Source: Adiantum capillus-veneris
Lineage: Eukaryota; Streptophyta; Polypodiopsida; Polypodiales; Pteridaceae
Length of the DNA stretch: 64,000 nucleotides
Assembly: GCA_014529385.2 (NCBI GenBank)
Contig: CM043953.1
Location: 116,698,049-116,762,048, forward strand
Direction of reading: 5' to 3'
The notes beneath the pieces were generated by a model. The model had not been told where the DNA came from. It made no database searches and was given only the letters and a program-made list of their open reading frames with translations. This document shows positions 36,834-48,291 of this stretch, piece after piece. Every line of letters starts with the position of its first letter. Position 1 is the first letter of the stretch. Both the position numbers and the translations under genes were made by a program.

Positions 36834-38079
36834 ACATTCTTAATGCAGACCTAGATATTTGTGACATATTAGAAAAAGGGCAATGTTTTGAACTGCTTGA
36901 ATGTTAACGTGCCATTTCTTACAACTTAACACTAAATGCCTTGATAATCAAACATAATAGGAAATAAGTGATTGATAATCCCTAGGTGTGTGTAAATGAG
37001 GTGTAAATCTCGAGGTTTCACCTTTAATAAATTATTCATATAGCATGTGTTCAAAGGGTATTAGAAAAACCCCTTTACTTACATGCTCATCCCTTTTTGT
37101 TCAAAAACTTACGTGTTTCCCTCTAAAATAAATTGAAACCCCGCTTTTGTTAATATAATCCTGTTAAATTTTGGAAAATAAGAAACCCATTCATTTGAAC
37201 TCACATGGTAACTTACATATCTAAGAGGTGGACCCCCTCATATATAAATAGTGTAAATATCGCCAAAAAACCTACAATTTTTACTTTTTTGCGTGTTTTT
37301 GCCCAAAAAAGTGATCAAAATGGAGAAATCCACAAAAATATGGTCAAGTACTAAAATTAGGTGTGTTTTATGTAATTTTAAGACTAGGGTTCTACTTTCT
37401 GGAGTGAGCTTGTAATTTCCTTTTAATTTTCTTAATAATAAGGTCAAAAATAACAAATGAATTCTAAACAAATCCAGATGGAGAAACAAAAAGGATTGTG
37501 ATGATCAAGAAGCAAAGACGAACAACCAGGTCAAATCTTGTGAAATTTTGAGGATGGTGACGGAAAGCCTAATTTAGGCCCACAATGCTTGATTTTGTAA
37601 AACTTTCAAAAATGGAGCAATCGAAATCCAAATCATACAATTTTTTAAAGGAAAGTATATTCACAATCTAGTAGGACTAATTTGGGGGTTTAAGAGGAAA
37701 TGAGTCTAAAAGCCCACATATGTATAGTCAAGGTAGGTCAAAAGTAGTCTCATTTTCACTTGTTTACTTTGGGAGACAGCTCTTGGCAACCTTCCTGTGC
37801 GTGACTTCTACAGCTTCTGCGACCCCCACAATACACAGTCTCACACGAGACATGAAGGGTGAGTTCCTAACCTACAAATGAACATTTTTAATCATGTCTT
37901 CAAGGGCAAGAATGGGCCAAAAAAACCCTAGGTTAGCAGAATATCCTCAGGGAAAGTGAGTGCACAAAAGTGATCGTACCAGCCAACTCAACCCACCAAA
38001 TGTTATGAAACTTGATAAGGAGAATAGCAAACACCTATAGAGCATTCCCATGTGACTAGATGACCATTTGACCAGGATC
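36834..38079 (+). other. possible 3' LTR of element B and unassigned sequence
   Basis: Non-coding. It follows the polypurine tract and contains a TATA-like CATATATAAATAG near 37229, as an LTR promoter would. I find no partner copy in the window, so LTR status is inferred only from position. The right boundary is unknown. Confidence 0.35.
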
Positions 38080-38160
38080 GGGGGGGGGGGGGGGGGGTCT
38101 ATATGTATTACTTTCAATTTTGACCCGAGGTCGAAATTCAATTTTGACCCGAGGTCGAAA
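38080..38160. repeat. poly-G run and 24-bp tandem repeat
   Basis: An 18-base G run (38080-38097) is followed by two copies of TTCAATTTTGACCCGAGG plus TCGAAA (38113 and 38137, period 24). Confidence 0.9.
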
Positions 38161-38227
38161 TTCAATTTTGACTTCACAAGGAGCTCCCCAATTGCAAACT
38201 AACCAAAGTGGGACTTGAAGAAATCCT

Positions 38228-38238
38228 CTCTGATACCA
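38228..38238 (-). other. orphan primer-site-like sequence
   Basis: The minus strand reads TGGTATCAGAG, as in Copia primer sites, next to TGGTAACC on the right, which could be the edge of a Copia LTR. No other Copia part is visible, so this may be a short relic or chance. Confidence 0.35.
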
Positions 38239-38440
38239 ATGGTAACCAGGTCCACAAAGTGTCATTTTTTTCCCAAATCAACTCCAAATTGGACAAAACT
38301 TGACAAAGCATGTCTAGACAACCTATGGGATGTGACCATATGCTTGGAGTGAAGAAAATGTCCACCACAAAGTGTTAAGTGCTCGAATGGTGTCAACAGC
38401 TCAGAAGAAGTCCAAACAGGAGCTAAGTATTACTAACTAA

Positions 38441-39231
38441 GAGTATAGGACAAATGTGGGTCAACAAAATATTAACTTGGTAAAAATTTGCATTGTCAAC
38501 TATTAATCGTGATTAATAGATTAAAGGCTTAAACTGGGATTTGCTTGTATTTTTTCACTTAAGCACCCTTCCACATGTTGTGTTCAAGCCAAAAGCCCAT
38601 ATGGTCAAAATTCACTTGCTCACTGACTCCAAGACCAAAAAAACGCACTCACTTTGCACAAAGCCAAAATCTGACAAAATACCACTTATGTATCCAAAAA
38701 CGTATCGAGTCACATTCAAGGCTTGAGAACACTATGACCAAACATCCCATAACTTCAAATTTCCAAAAGTCCATCATATGCACACCAAGCTATTAATTGC
38801 AATTAATATCTTTGAGGTAAAAGTTGATGTGACTTGGCAAATTTTGTTCATCACCTGCTTAAGCACAATCTTACTATGCCACACACCAAATTTCAAGTCA
38901 AATGGACATTTGAAGAATGTGCATCATCACTTTATCAACAATTACAGAAGCCTTCTAGCCAAAAATTGATTGAAATCTAGAGTTTTTGCATTCAGATACT
39001 TCCAAACATGAAACAACATCATTATCCAATGTCCTTAAGCCAAGTGCACATGCAAAACTCAAAAGTGAAGCCAGAAGGATGGTCAAGCTATAAGTTGCAA
39101 GATTAATACCTCTGGATGATTTTTTTTCTCAAATTTGTTTTGCAATGTTCACATTCTGTTTCTATGTCTTTTGGTAGTAATATTTTGGCTTTCAACTTCA
39201 AAATGATCAATTACAATTCAAGTGGAAAAAA
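38441..39231 (+). other. element A leader, third part
   Basis: Non-coding with palindromes ACTATTAATCGTGATTAATAG near 38502 and GCTATTAATTGCAATTAATATC near 38789 (287 apart), then a decayed half-site near 39095. Same motif and period as 5186-5760 and 21905, which argues that it belongs to the same leader, split by element B. Confidence 0.5.
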
Positions 39232-40000
39232 ATGTTGTATTTTAACTCTAAATTGCTCCTAATCGCGAATTTTTGCTTACACCCAAGTTTAATGCAAAGC
39301 TCACCAACCCCCATAAAAAAGAAGTCAATGAAGCAGAGATTGGAGGAGCTTCCCCCTTACCAGCTACAAGAGGAATCAATAGGGGTTTCCAAGAAGACGT
39401 ATGCAAGAGAAGAATTTCTAGAGAAGCACCATGTCGCTATCTTCCATGGGAAGTTTAAGACACCAGAGGGTAAAGTGGTGGGAATGCAGATGATGCCTAG
39501 AGAAATATATGATGTGGCAAAGGAACCTACTTTGGCAAAGCAAACAGGCGCCTAGGACTACTAGCCTACTATGAAATGGGAGTAGATCTTCAATGGGAAT
39601 ATGAGTTACAAAGATCTATTCAAGAAGATGGCACAACCAAGCTTTTAGATCCAGCGAGCTAGGTAGTAGAAGCATTGTTAAGGCTTTGAAGTTGCCTATG
39701 ACAGGCTACATGAATTACTGTGATCAAGGGAAAAGAAAAGGGTGGGTGTATTTTCAAGGAACCGCCGGTAGCCAAATTTTTTTATATGATTCATAAACCG
39801 ATCGTAGATCGTGTCCACCTATTCATCCAACACTTCCATTTTACAACAAAACAGCCCAGAAGATACACCATTCCAAATCATGCGATTGCATTGGCTTTTA
39901 CAACGGTTCTAAATACCAAGCTGCCAATGCCACTTTACCATGCCCAATATGTGCTCAATGCGCTTAAGAGTAGAAAGAAATCATAGGCATCAACTATTTG
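39232..40000 (+). pseudogene. element A gag-like region
   Basis: ORF 39232-39555 (107 aa) is basic at the start and contains EKHHVAIFHGKFKTPEGKV. ORF 39720-39986 contains FFYMIHKPIVDRVHLFIQHF and a segment ending LPMPLYHAQYVLNALKS. Frame breaks separate them. The position after the leader and before a coiled coil suggests a Gag N-terminal part, but there is no family match. Confidence 0.4.
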
Positions 40001-41894
40001 GGAGCACATGAAGTCCTTACACGAATTGCTTATCATGCCATGGGGATGGAAAACAACCTACCACCTGTCCCTGATTAAATTGCCTAGCTAATTATAGGAG
40101 TCAAAAATGAGAAAAGAGAATCGGAGGTACAAGCACCTCAACTGAGACGGCCTACAAGAAGAAAGGTTCTACCTTTTGAGGAGAGAGTGATGAAAGTGAT
40201 GAGGGGTAAAAGAGCGACTCCAAATGGGACAAAGTTTCAGAAATTGCATCAAAGCCCGTAAAGACACAAGAAGAGAATAAGAGGAAAGCCAGAGGCAAAC
40301 AAAAAATGGGTCGAACCTACGACTAAAAGAAGAAAAGTGCTAACACATATCATAATTGAGGAACCAGCACAGAGAGCTGCCCATCTAGAAAGAGAAAGAG
40401 AGGCCTTTGAGAGAGAAAGAGGTCTGGTAGGTGACTTTGAAGAATTTTGGAAACCAAAGCCAACCAATCTATGCAGCACCAAGAACCTTATCTACCAAGC
40501 CAGGCAAGATCCCTTGCTGATATTGAGTGATTGGTGAAGAAGAAAGTGAAAGAGAGGAAAGAAAAATTTCTCAAGAAACTACAAAGTCCCCTTCACTGGC
40601 TCATCAAGACAAAAAATCAAGAAGCACCTGCATACAAAAATCAAGAGCCCGAGCTAGCGGATCAAGAAGAAACCACCAATCAAGAGACAACACCAGAGAT
40701 ATCTCAAGATGGAAAAGCACCTACAAAAATAGAAGTGGATGCACCACTTTTTGAAGTATTTCAAAAGACATCATAACAGACACAAAAAGGAATTGAAGAA
40801 GAGCTAGATACGATGGAGGGACCTAAGGAGGAAACCACCAGAATTGAGGGTGGAGAGCAAGCCCAAGCTTCCACGTCTGGATTAAAGGGCTTAGAGGATA
40901 TCAACCAATACACTCATTATGCTCCTCAAATATTGGAAAAACTAAAAAGTGAAGTGTATCATTACTATAAGCAATTCCAGCATGCAAAAGTCAATCAAGA
41001 GATTTTGAAAGGATGACTCCAAGTGGTAGAGGCATTTTTAGAGGGATACAAAGCCCTCCATGAATCTTTATAGGCAAAAATTCACAAACTTCAAGAGTCA
41101 AACACAAAGCAACAAACAGATTTCTCCAAAATGACAAAGCTAGTGGAATAGTTGAAATCGGTAGGGGTAGATCTGGAAAAGAAAATTGAAGAGATGGATT
41201 GTACAATCCTAGATACTAATGCACATGCACAATGGCTGCAAATGCAACTTGATGTTGCCAACCTACAAGTGATACAAGCAGAGGCAAGATTGAAAGATCA
41301 AGCCGAGCTACTGGATAAGTGAAAAGCAAATCCTATAGTGCTTACACTCCAAGGCTCATACCTACCAAGCAATCAAAAATCAATGCAAGGGTCTAGAATC
41401 TGAGCTAAAATTGGAACAGATGCAAAGGAGAGAACTCTTTCTCAGCTTCAAGAACAAAGAGTATGCCTATTAAAAGAAAATTGCTACACTCCAAGCTGAG
41501 CTGGAAGCGGCCAAACTACGATCTAAAGAGAAGTCACATAATTTTGAAGAAGGAACAGCCAAACTAGAAGTGCCTAAAATAGGAGCTCTCCACATTTTAC
41601 AAATTATAGACCAAGTAGAAGCTTCCACCTCCGGCCAAGAAGAAGAAGCAATAGATCCAGTGCATGAAGGGCCTTTGGACAATTTTACTGCCAAAGCCAA
41701 AAAGGAGTTGAAGATTCAAATTGCTCAAGAAACAACAGACATCTATAAATAAGCCATGCAATGGGAAGAGAGGATCGTGCATTCAGCTAATGAAGCTCAG
41801 CTCACATCTCAATAGATTGTAGCTACATGGAATCTATAGTCTCTACCATATCCCCTCATCAATTATGAAGTGCTCAAGGTGAAAGAGAGACTAG
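40001..41894 (+). pseudogene. element A coiled-coil/low-complexity region
   Basis: Plus-strand frames encode Glu/Lys/Gln-rich helices: LEREREAFERERG (ORF 40337-40537), KKKVKERKEKFLKKLQ (40531-40776), EILEKLKSEVYHYYKQFQHAK type sequence (40813-41016) and ASTSGQEEEAIDP (41570-41752). Heptad-like spacing suggests a long coiled coil. QAQASTSG at 40870 and VEASTSGQEEEA at 41625 repeat a Ser/Thr linker. Several stops interrupt it. Confidence 0.45.
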
Positions 41895-42638
41895 TTGTTG
41901 ATGCTACGGATCCACACCCATCTTGGAGAAAGACCTGGCTCAAGAGGTATCCTAGGTATACCCATTCTATATACTCAGGCTCCACCAAAGATTCACAAAG
42001 ATCAATATTTTTTCCCAATGCCTAGAATCAAAAGTTGGGGAAGCCATCAACAAATTCTCAAGAAACATCCTACTTGGCTCAACTACCCCAAGCTTACTCC
42101 ACCCAAGGGTCAGCCAAATGACAATAATATGCTCAAGACACTCAGTGAGCCGGTGGAAATCTTCAAGAGAATCCCAGATTTGGCGTGCATAATGTTCATC
42201 AAGTTTGCCAAAACTATCCCTAGATATTTCATCATGTAGAACAAATGATGCACCATGGATGGTTTTCTTAGAGGGAAACCAAAGCTCATGCTACGACCTA
42301 TCGAGTCAACCCAGTGAGGAGGTTCTCTTTGAACTCTTTGCTTGAGTCATATTTCTACCATCCTATTATATGCAAACTTTTGAAGAAGCATTCTACATTG
42401 TCTTCTTTACATTCCGCCCCGTATTTCTGGTCACATTGTGGAAAATCTACGAGCACGATTTGTTGTATACAAAGCCATGGAGCTCAGCCACCCCATCAAC
42501 ATGCAATTTCTGACAAAGTCAAATAAGAAGCTATGAAATACATATTACAAAGACCTTGAAGCTATAAATAAACGACAAAGAGCACGAAATTGGACCATTA
42601 CCCAGTTTCTTGAAGTTGTATCGTGGATGACCCAAATT
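41895..42638 (+). pseudogene. element A distal coding remnant
   Basis: ORF 41895-42239 (114 aa) contains HPTWLNYPKLTPPKGQPNDN and IPDLACIMFIKFAKTIPRYF. Downstream frames are broken. It ends just before the polypurine tract. Unrecognised. Confidence 0.35.
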
Positions 42639-42650
42639 AGGAGGGGGGAA
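42639..42650 (+). other. polypurine tract of element A
   Basis: AGGAGGGGGGAA directly abuts TGTTAGCA, the LTR start. Confidence 0.85.
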
Positions 42651-43158
42651 TGTTAGCAGCCTAGCTAACAAAGAGGCTCTAAAGATCAGCCCATGATGTA
42701 ATATTTTATTTTTTACTCAAATTGGAAAAGGGAACCCGCAAGTTTTTGTATTTTATTGATTCTCAAAGCAAATGCATATGTAATTATGAGTTAGATATGG
42801 CAGGGCTACAAGCTTCCAGATTGTATGACTCAATCTTCAGGCTGAGATAGAGTTGGCACTAAAAGCCAAATTTTGTATTATTGAAATGCAAGTTCACTTT
42901 GGATTATAATGAAGGTATGTGCGATTATAGAGAACATTGTGTATTCTCCCTCTTTCTTCTAAAGCTCATATCTCTCTCGCGAATTGTATGTTTGGAGTGT
43001 CGTTACTTCCATTGCGTTCGCTGAAATCTCTATGCGGTAAAGTCTGCTCATAACTCACATTTTACATATATAAACTGCATTTTATGCATAGGAGGGTTGT
43101 TTTAGGTTTTATCGCTAAGTTGAGGTGTATTTGGGATCGAAAATAGTTCGGTCAAATA
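42651..43158 (+). repeat. 3' LTR of element A, truncated
   Basis: Similar to the first roughly 580 bases of 3562-4506 with several deletions. It stops where the Copia-3 LTR begins at 43159, so the rest was lost or displaced by that insertion. Confidence 0.75.
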
Positions 43159-43381
43159 TGTCATACATGTGGTAGTGATGTATGTGAACATAGTTAGGAC
43201 CGTCGAGGCATTTTTCCCCACTCTATGAGGTTTCTTTCCCCGTGCATCGTATATACGCCCATCACTCTAGGGCTATCTATCTTTCCACAGCACACTAAGT
43301 AATACACTCTCTGTTGTGTGCCTTGAGCTTCCTTCATCTTCCCCAAGTTGTGTGTCTTTGCTTGCAACCCTAATTCTAGCA
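43159..43381 (+). repeat. 5' LTR of Copia-3 with primer site
   Basis: The reverse complement of the Copia-2 LTR matches along its length (GTGATGGGCG-type block read as CGCCCATCAC near 43255). It ends TAGCA and is followed by ATTTGTATCAGAG (43382), a mutated initiator-Met primer site. Confidence 0.88.
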
Positions 43382-43696
43382 ATTTGTATCAGAGCAGGTT
43401 GCATCCTCTCAATCTTACTCACGCCAGCAGCTCCAACACACTCCTACTCACTTTCTCTAATTTCTGTGAGCTTTGGTGAGCGTTCACAGGTCTGCTCAGA
43501 TTTTTGATTCGAGCTCATTTGGGCCTCCGTTTCCACTACAAGAATTACTACGTAGACTATTTTGTCATTTTGTGCAAAATTTTTGTTAGTGCTGTTTTTT
43601 GCATAACATTTCTACGGTTTGTGCTATATGGCACGTGTTGTTCCCACTTTATTTTCCCTTTTTTGGGCAATTTTCACATCGGGTGCAGCATTTTCC

Positions 43697-44480
43697 ATGG
43701 CTGACAACAATACAGATGTGTTCAAGATATTTGCTGCTGCTGAGGATAAATTGGATGGGGACAATTTCCTTATGTGGGCCTATCTAATGCAACATGTCCT
43801 TGTGTCAAAGGGAGTTTGGAAGATTGTGTAGGGCATTGATGTACGTCCTGGTTCTGAGGATGTAGGCAATGTTGAGGATGTTGCAGGTTTTGTGGTAGGA
43901 TTATTGCTGTTAGAGTTGGTTTGCCTACGGCTGAGCAAGCTCGTTGGGATGTAAAAGATGTGTAGGATCATGCATTGATCGCATTGTTTGTGAAGCGCAC
44001 TATTACTCCTCACATTCATTTGGAAAATTCTGCAAAACAAGCTCGGGATATTTTGGCTATTCTTTATGCAATTCACTAAGGCTAAAATTGCAATGTTGTG
44101 TAAAGAGTTGGAGTCAAAGATTATGCATGAGGAAGATGATATGGAAACTTTCCTTGCTGGTGTCAAAGATATCAATGAGCAACTTATTTATGCAGGAGAA
44201 GTCATTTCTGACAGTTCCCTTGTACACACTGTTCTTGATGCTTTGTCAGATTTTTGCTAGTACTTGGAAACTATGACCCAAGGAAATCCAGAAGTTGTCA
44301 AGTTTGATGCATTATTCACATTGCTATTGCAAGAGCCATTTTCAAAAAAAAAACAAGAATAGACAGTGTGCAATTGAACAAGAATTTGTTGTTGCTCAAA
44401 GAAGAGGTGGTAATAGCAATGTAGCCACTTCTCATCGTTCTTCTGCGAGTGGTAAATTTCAGATGCAAAACTTTGGCATG
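43697..44480 (+). pseudogene. Copia-3 gag remnant
   Basis: ATG 43697 starts MADNNTDVFKIFAAAEDKL, matching Copia-2 gag. A TAG after VWKIV and later stops break it. The segment SKIMHEEDDMETFLAGVKDI (44110-44170) continues gag. The zinc knuckle and protease are deleted near 44470. Confidence 0.88.
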
Positions 44481-44494
44481 CAAATTTTGGGCAT

Positions 44495-45313
44495 TTGAAT
44501 TTTTCCAGTTTGCTACGTTTGCAGAAATATCATATGGTTGCTTCTTTGCCTCCTCTTGAAGCACCTGTCAAACATGTTTGTGAAGGTTGTATTTTGGGTA
44601 AGATGCAGCGTTCAAAATTTCCAAAGGATGGCTCAGTTAGGGCCACATGCAGGTTGCAATTTGGACATAGTGATGTTTGTGGGCCCATGCAAACTCAATC
44701 CTTAGGCAATTACCTTTACTTTGTGACTTTTGTTGATGATTACCCCAGGCATGCATGGATGTGTCTGCTTAAAGCAAAGTGTGAAGTGTTTATGTGCTGC
44801 AAACAATTTTTGGCTATGATGGAAAATGTCTCAAAATGTACTATGGGCACCCTCCATTCAAATCGAGAGGGGGAGTATATGTCTCATGAATTTAATGCCT
44901 TTTTTGCCAGTCGTGGGATAAAACACCAATGTACAGTGTCGTATACACCTTGGCAAAATGGTGTTGCTAAGAGGAAAAATAGGTCACTTATGGAAATGCC
45001 ACAATGTATGGTCAAAAGTCAAGCTTTACCACATTTGTTTTGGCTTGAGGCTATTATGTGTGCAGCTTATGTACTTAACAGGTGTCCTACAAAAGCTTTG
45101 CATTCTATGACTCCATATGAAGCATGGCATAATAGAAAGCCTTCTATTGAGCACATGCGTGTTTTTGGTTTTTTGGCATATGCTTTGGTGCCACAAACAC
45201 AGCGCAAAAAATTGGATGATAAGGCTGTCAAATGTATTTTTGTTGGTTACAGTGCTGAAAGCAAAGGCTACAGGTTGTATCATTTGCAAACAAATCGTAT
45301 CTTGGTCTCATGA
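44495..45313 (+). pseudogene. Copia-3 integrase, catalytically dead
   Basis: A single 272-codon ORF covers the integrase zinc region (CEGCILGKM) through the core to LYHLQTNRILVS. The first catalytic Asp (GHSDVCGPM) is present, but the second is Asn (LHSNREGEY) and the Glu is Lys (GVAKRKNRS). The frame therefore survived although catalysis did not. TGA follows at 45311-45313. Confidence 0.9.
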
Positions 45314-46325
45314 GATGTTGTGTTTGTGGAAGATTCTGTTCAGTCCTTTGTTGTCATGTACTAGAGATAGTAATGTAAGCTCACATGACATTCATGACAC
45401 TTTGTTGCCTCTTTTTAGTGGTGGAAGTTTGAATGTAAATTCCAATGAGGCAAATGTATAGTCTATGGGGGTTTTTTAAAATGTTATAGATCAGCCTATT
45501 ACCGATGCAGATGTACATGATGTACTTGATGATGAAAGGACTGAGAATGAGCAGGCTAGAGGTATGCCAAAATGGCTGGTGCATACTTTGCGTGAAAGTA
45601 AATTGGATGCACCTTTGTCTAGTTGTACTCATTCATGTTCTTACCATGCATCTTATGCATCAAATTGTTTTGCTTTGGCTATGTCTAGCTTATGTGATGT
45701 TGAGGAACCTCTATCTTTTGATGAAGTACAAAATTTGGAAATTTGGATGGCTACCATATGATGCACTTATAGAAAATTACACATGGACTTTATGTATTTT
45801 TCCTTGTAGCAAAAAGGCCAACAGTATGAAGTGGGTTTACAAGTTAGAATGCAAGCCGGATAGTGAGATTGATCACTATAAGGCTCGACTTGTTGCAAAG
45901 GGTTATGCAAAACAGAAAGGCATAGAGTATGAAGAGACTTTTGCTCCCACCTGCGGTATGAGTACTGTGCATTTTCTATGTGCATTGGGAGCTCATTTTG
46001 ATTGGGATGTACATCAGTAAGACATTGTTACTGCTTTCTTCAATGGTGACATATTTAAGGAATTTTATGTAATGTAGCCTCGCGGTTTTTTCAAGAAAGG
46101 AGAAGATGATAAAGTGTGCAAATGTAAAAAATCTTTGTATGGATTGAAGCAATATCCTTGTGCTTGTTATGAGAAGGCTGACACTTCATTTGGTCAAACG
46201 AGGCTTTTGTAACAGTCCAACAGAAAGCACATTGTATGTAAATTGTGATGGTGATGTACTTCTCATTGTGGTTCTCTATGTGGATGATTTGCTGATCACT
46301 GGACCAAATGAGAGACATATTGCTC
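45314..46325 (+). pseudogene. Copia-3 linker and partial RT
   Basis: Overlapping frames hold the linker (DADVHDVLDE type, near 45500), KWVYKLECKPDSEI and RLVAKGYAKQKGIEYEETFAP (ORF 45505-46020), then DIVTAFFNGDI and VVLYVDDLLITGPNE near 46270-46310. The element ends abruptly there. Confidence 0.88.
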
Positions 46326-47204
46326 CATTAAGATTCCATTCTCAGAGATGATATAGGCCAAGAATTCTGACTCTCTTCAGTGAAAAAACATTTCTCTAAT
46401 TTGCATTCATGCCTATCTATCGTAATTTTTTAGAACAATACAAACATGATGATCGCCTTCTTCTTTATTTCACAAAATATCAAATTTTCATCTAGCATAT
46501 TACCATAAGATCATCCAAATACTCTCACAAAACATCATTCATCAAGTGCTAAAAAACTATTGGAGCATTTTTAAGTCCAAATGGTAATATCATTCATCAA
46601 GTGCTAAAAATTATTGGAGCATGAGTAAGTCCAAACGGCATGACAGCATACTCAAAGTGGCCATATCTGGTTTGAAAGGTTGTCTTCCATTCATCACCTT
46701 CCTTTATTCTTATAAGGTTATAAGCACCATGAAGATGAATCTTGGTAAATACCTTAGCTTTTCTGAGAGGCTCAAGGAGTTTTGAAAATAATGATAGAGG
46801 GTAGCGATTCTTTAACTTAATCTTGTTCTATAGTCCACACACATGCATAGAGACACCCGTCCTTTTTCTTCACAAATAGTATTGGTACCCTTGCTAGTGA
46901 CTTTGAATGTTGTATAAACCCCTTGGCTAGGATTTCACCAATGTCCTTTCAAAGCTTCGCAAGCTCATCTTGAGATAGCTTTTATAATGTCCCAAAGGGT
47001 GGTTGAGTCTCTTCATGTAGTTCAATGCCACAATCATAAGGTTGATGTTTGAGAATCATGACCGCATTCTTGTTTTCAAATACATGCTTGTAATCATGAT
47101 ACTGCAATGGAAATGCTTTCATACATTTTTCTATGGAAAAGTCAATTGGTATTGCATATATCAATGATGAAGGGTTTCTTTTGACTGCACGCATGAAGAT
47201 AGTT
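46326..47204 (-). pseudogene. Gypsy (family D) reverse transcriptase fragment
   Basis: Minus-strand frames encode YHDYKHVFENKNAVM and QPPFGTL (ORF 47239-46982), then [40 protein letters not shown] and [13 protein letters not shown], a typical Gypsy RT. The sequence MPFGL ... HLMND is present twice because of a 55-bp tandem duplication (46535-46640). The catalytic box is degenerate (YLDDLM). It joins Copia-3 on the left and an oppositely oriented Gypsy end on the right. Confidence 0.82.
46535..46640. repeat. 55-bp tandem duplication in the Gypsy RT relic
   Basis: ATCATTCATCAAGTGCTAAAAA recurs at 46535 and 46590 with a shared tail GGAGCAT ... AAGTCCAAA. Confidence 0.9.
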
Positions 47205-47761
47205 GCTGAAGAGGCAAAACCGCTCCTTATGGAACTCATCTCGCTAGAGAAGGGGATACCATCACAGATACCAGCTCTTCAAAAAGTATGGAAAGTTCTA
47301 GAAGGAAGATCCTAAAATATTTTAAAAGCTCGTACTAGAAGCTTCTCAAGGATTATCTACACCATCTCTTATGTCATCACTTATGTCAACATCCATGTAT
47401 CATACCTCCTATGCTATGTTTCACCATGCATGTGCACCAGTTGTTGACATGCATGACATGCCATGTGGTACACTCTTGTATTGGCATGTGTACCTCCTTA
47501 CCTTACTAAGCACAAGTGTAAATGGGGGTCTTGGGCTACAAGCCCCTCAATCTTGCTAGCACCAATTGTAAGGCTCCTATGATGTAGCTCCACTTCTAGT
47601 TCTTGTCTTTGTTCTTGTAATCTAGTCTTGCCTTGTGCTCCATTCTTGTGATCCAAGTTTTGTAATCAATTGTTAAGTCTAGTAATCAAATTAAGTGTTA
47701 TAATGAGGTTCCAAGATCTTGTATATTGTGAGCACCTTATCTTGCTCTTCTCTAGCTCAAG
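47205..47761 (+). repeat. Gypsy family D 3' end with LTR, plus orientation
   Basis: GGCAAAACCGCTCCTTATGGAACT, then a purine tract (AGAGAAGGGG, 47248) and an LTR. It is the reverse complement of the arrangement at 57846-58390. Its right end mirrors 47822-48291, forming an inverted pair. Confidence 0.75.
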
Positions 47762-47826
47762 ATATGTCAAACTATTATGAATGATTCTTGTGCTCAAGAT
47801 ATGTCAAACTATTATGAATGATTCTT
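47761..47826. repeat. duplicated spacer at the centre of an inverted LTR pair
   Basis: GATATGTCAAACTATTATGAATGATTCTTG occurs twice (47761 and 47797) between TCTAGCTCAAG and its complement CTTGAGCTAGA. Confidence 0.9.
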
Positions 47827-48291
47827 GAGCTAGAGAAGAGCAAGAGGAGGCAGTCACAGTTAACAAGACCTTGAGATTTGATTATAAAATTAATCTTGAT
47901 TGAAATAATTAATGGTTGATTAATAAAATTGATTACAAAACTTGGATTACAAGGCTTCACTCACAAGTCTTCATTACAAGAACATTGCTAGATAACAAGA
48001 CAAGAACTAGAAGAGGACTTACCTCACAAGAGCTTCACGATGGTGTTGGCAAGGCTAAGGGGCTTTTAGCCCAAGACCTCCATTTTTACTAGTACTCAGG
48101 GAGGTTAAGAGGGATGCATGCCAATACAAGAGTCTACCACATGGCATGGCATGCATGCAACACATCTGCACATGCATGCATGGTGACAAATGGGGTAGGA
48201 TGTATGACACATGGATGTTTGCATAAACGATGACATAAAAAATGATATAGAAAATCCTCTAGAATCTTCTAATATAAGTTTTTAAAATCTC
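47822..48291 (-). repeat. Gypsy family D LTR, minus orientation, interrupted by element T
   Basis: Same family as 57846-58332. It is cut off at 48291, where element T begins. The missing first roughly 40 bases of the LTR are found at 57807-57845, on the other side of T. This shows that T inserted into the LTR. Confidence 0.7.

Larger units (their letters stand above)
3562..43158 (+). mobile_element. Element A: large non-autonomous-looking LTR retrotransposon with nested insertions
   Basis: A 5' LTR (3562 to about 4506) starts TGTTAGCA and is followed at once by an Asp-type primer site. A polypurine tract at 42639-42650 is followed by a sequence that also starts TGTTAGCA and is similar over about 500 bases. 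Between them, leader-type sequence with TAATCG palindromes occurs at 4525-5770, 21668-22430 and 38441-39231, interrupted by element C and by Gypsy pol element B. A gag-like and coiled-coil region follows at 39.2-42.6 kb. No reverse transcriptase can be assigned to A itself. The assignment of both LTRs to one insertion is inference: the 3' LTR is truncated by Copia-3, so no target duplication can be checked. Alternatively, the 3562 LTR belongs to a different copy. Confidence 0.5.
43159..46325 (+). mobile_element. Copia-3: truncated relative of Copia-2
   Basis: A 5' LTR (43159-43381) and internal sequence are homologous, in opposite orientation, to Copia-2. The element has a large internal deletion (gag knuckle and protease missing near 44470) and breaks off within RT shortly after VVLYVDDLLITGPNE, at about 46325. 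There is no RNase H and no 3' LTR. It is more decayed than Copia-2. Confidence 0.92.

Noticed and set aside
38228-38300. A fifth Copia element on the minus strand
   Set aside because: Only an 11-base primer-site match and a TG edge are visible, with no coding or paired LTR.
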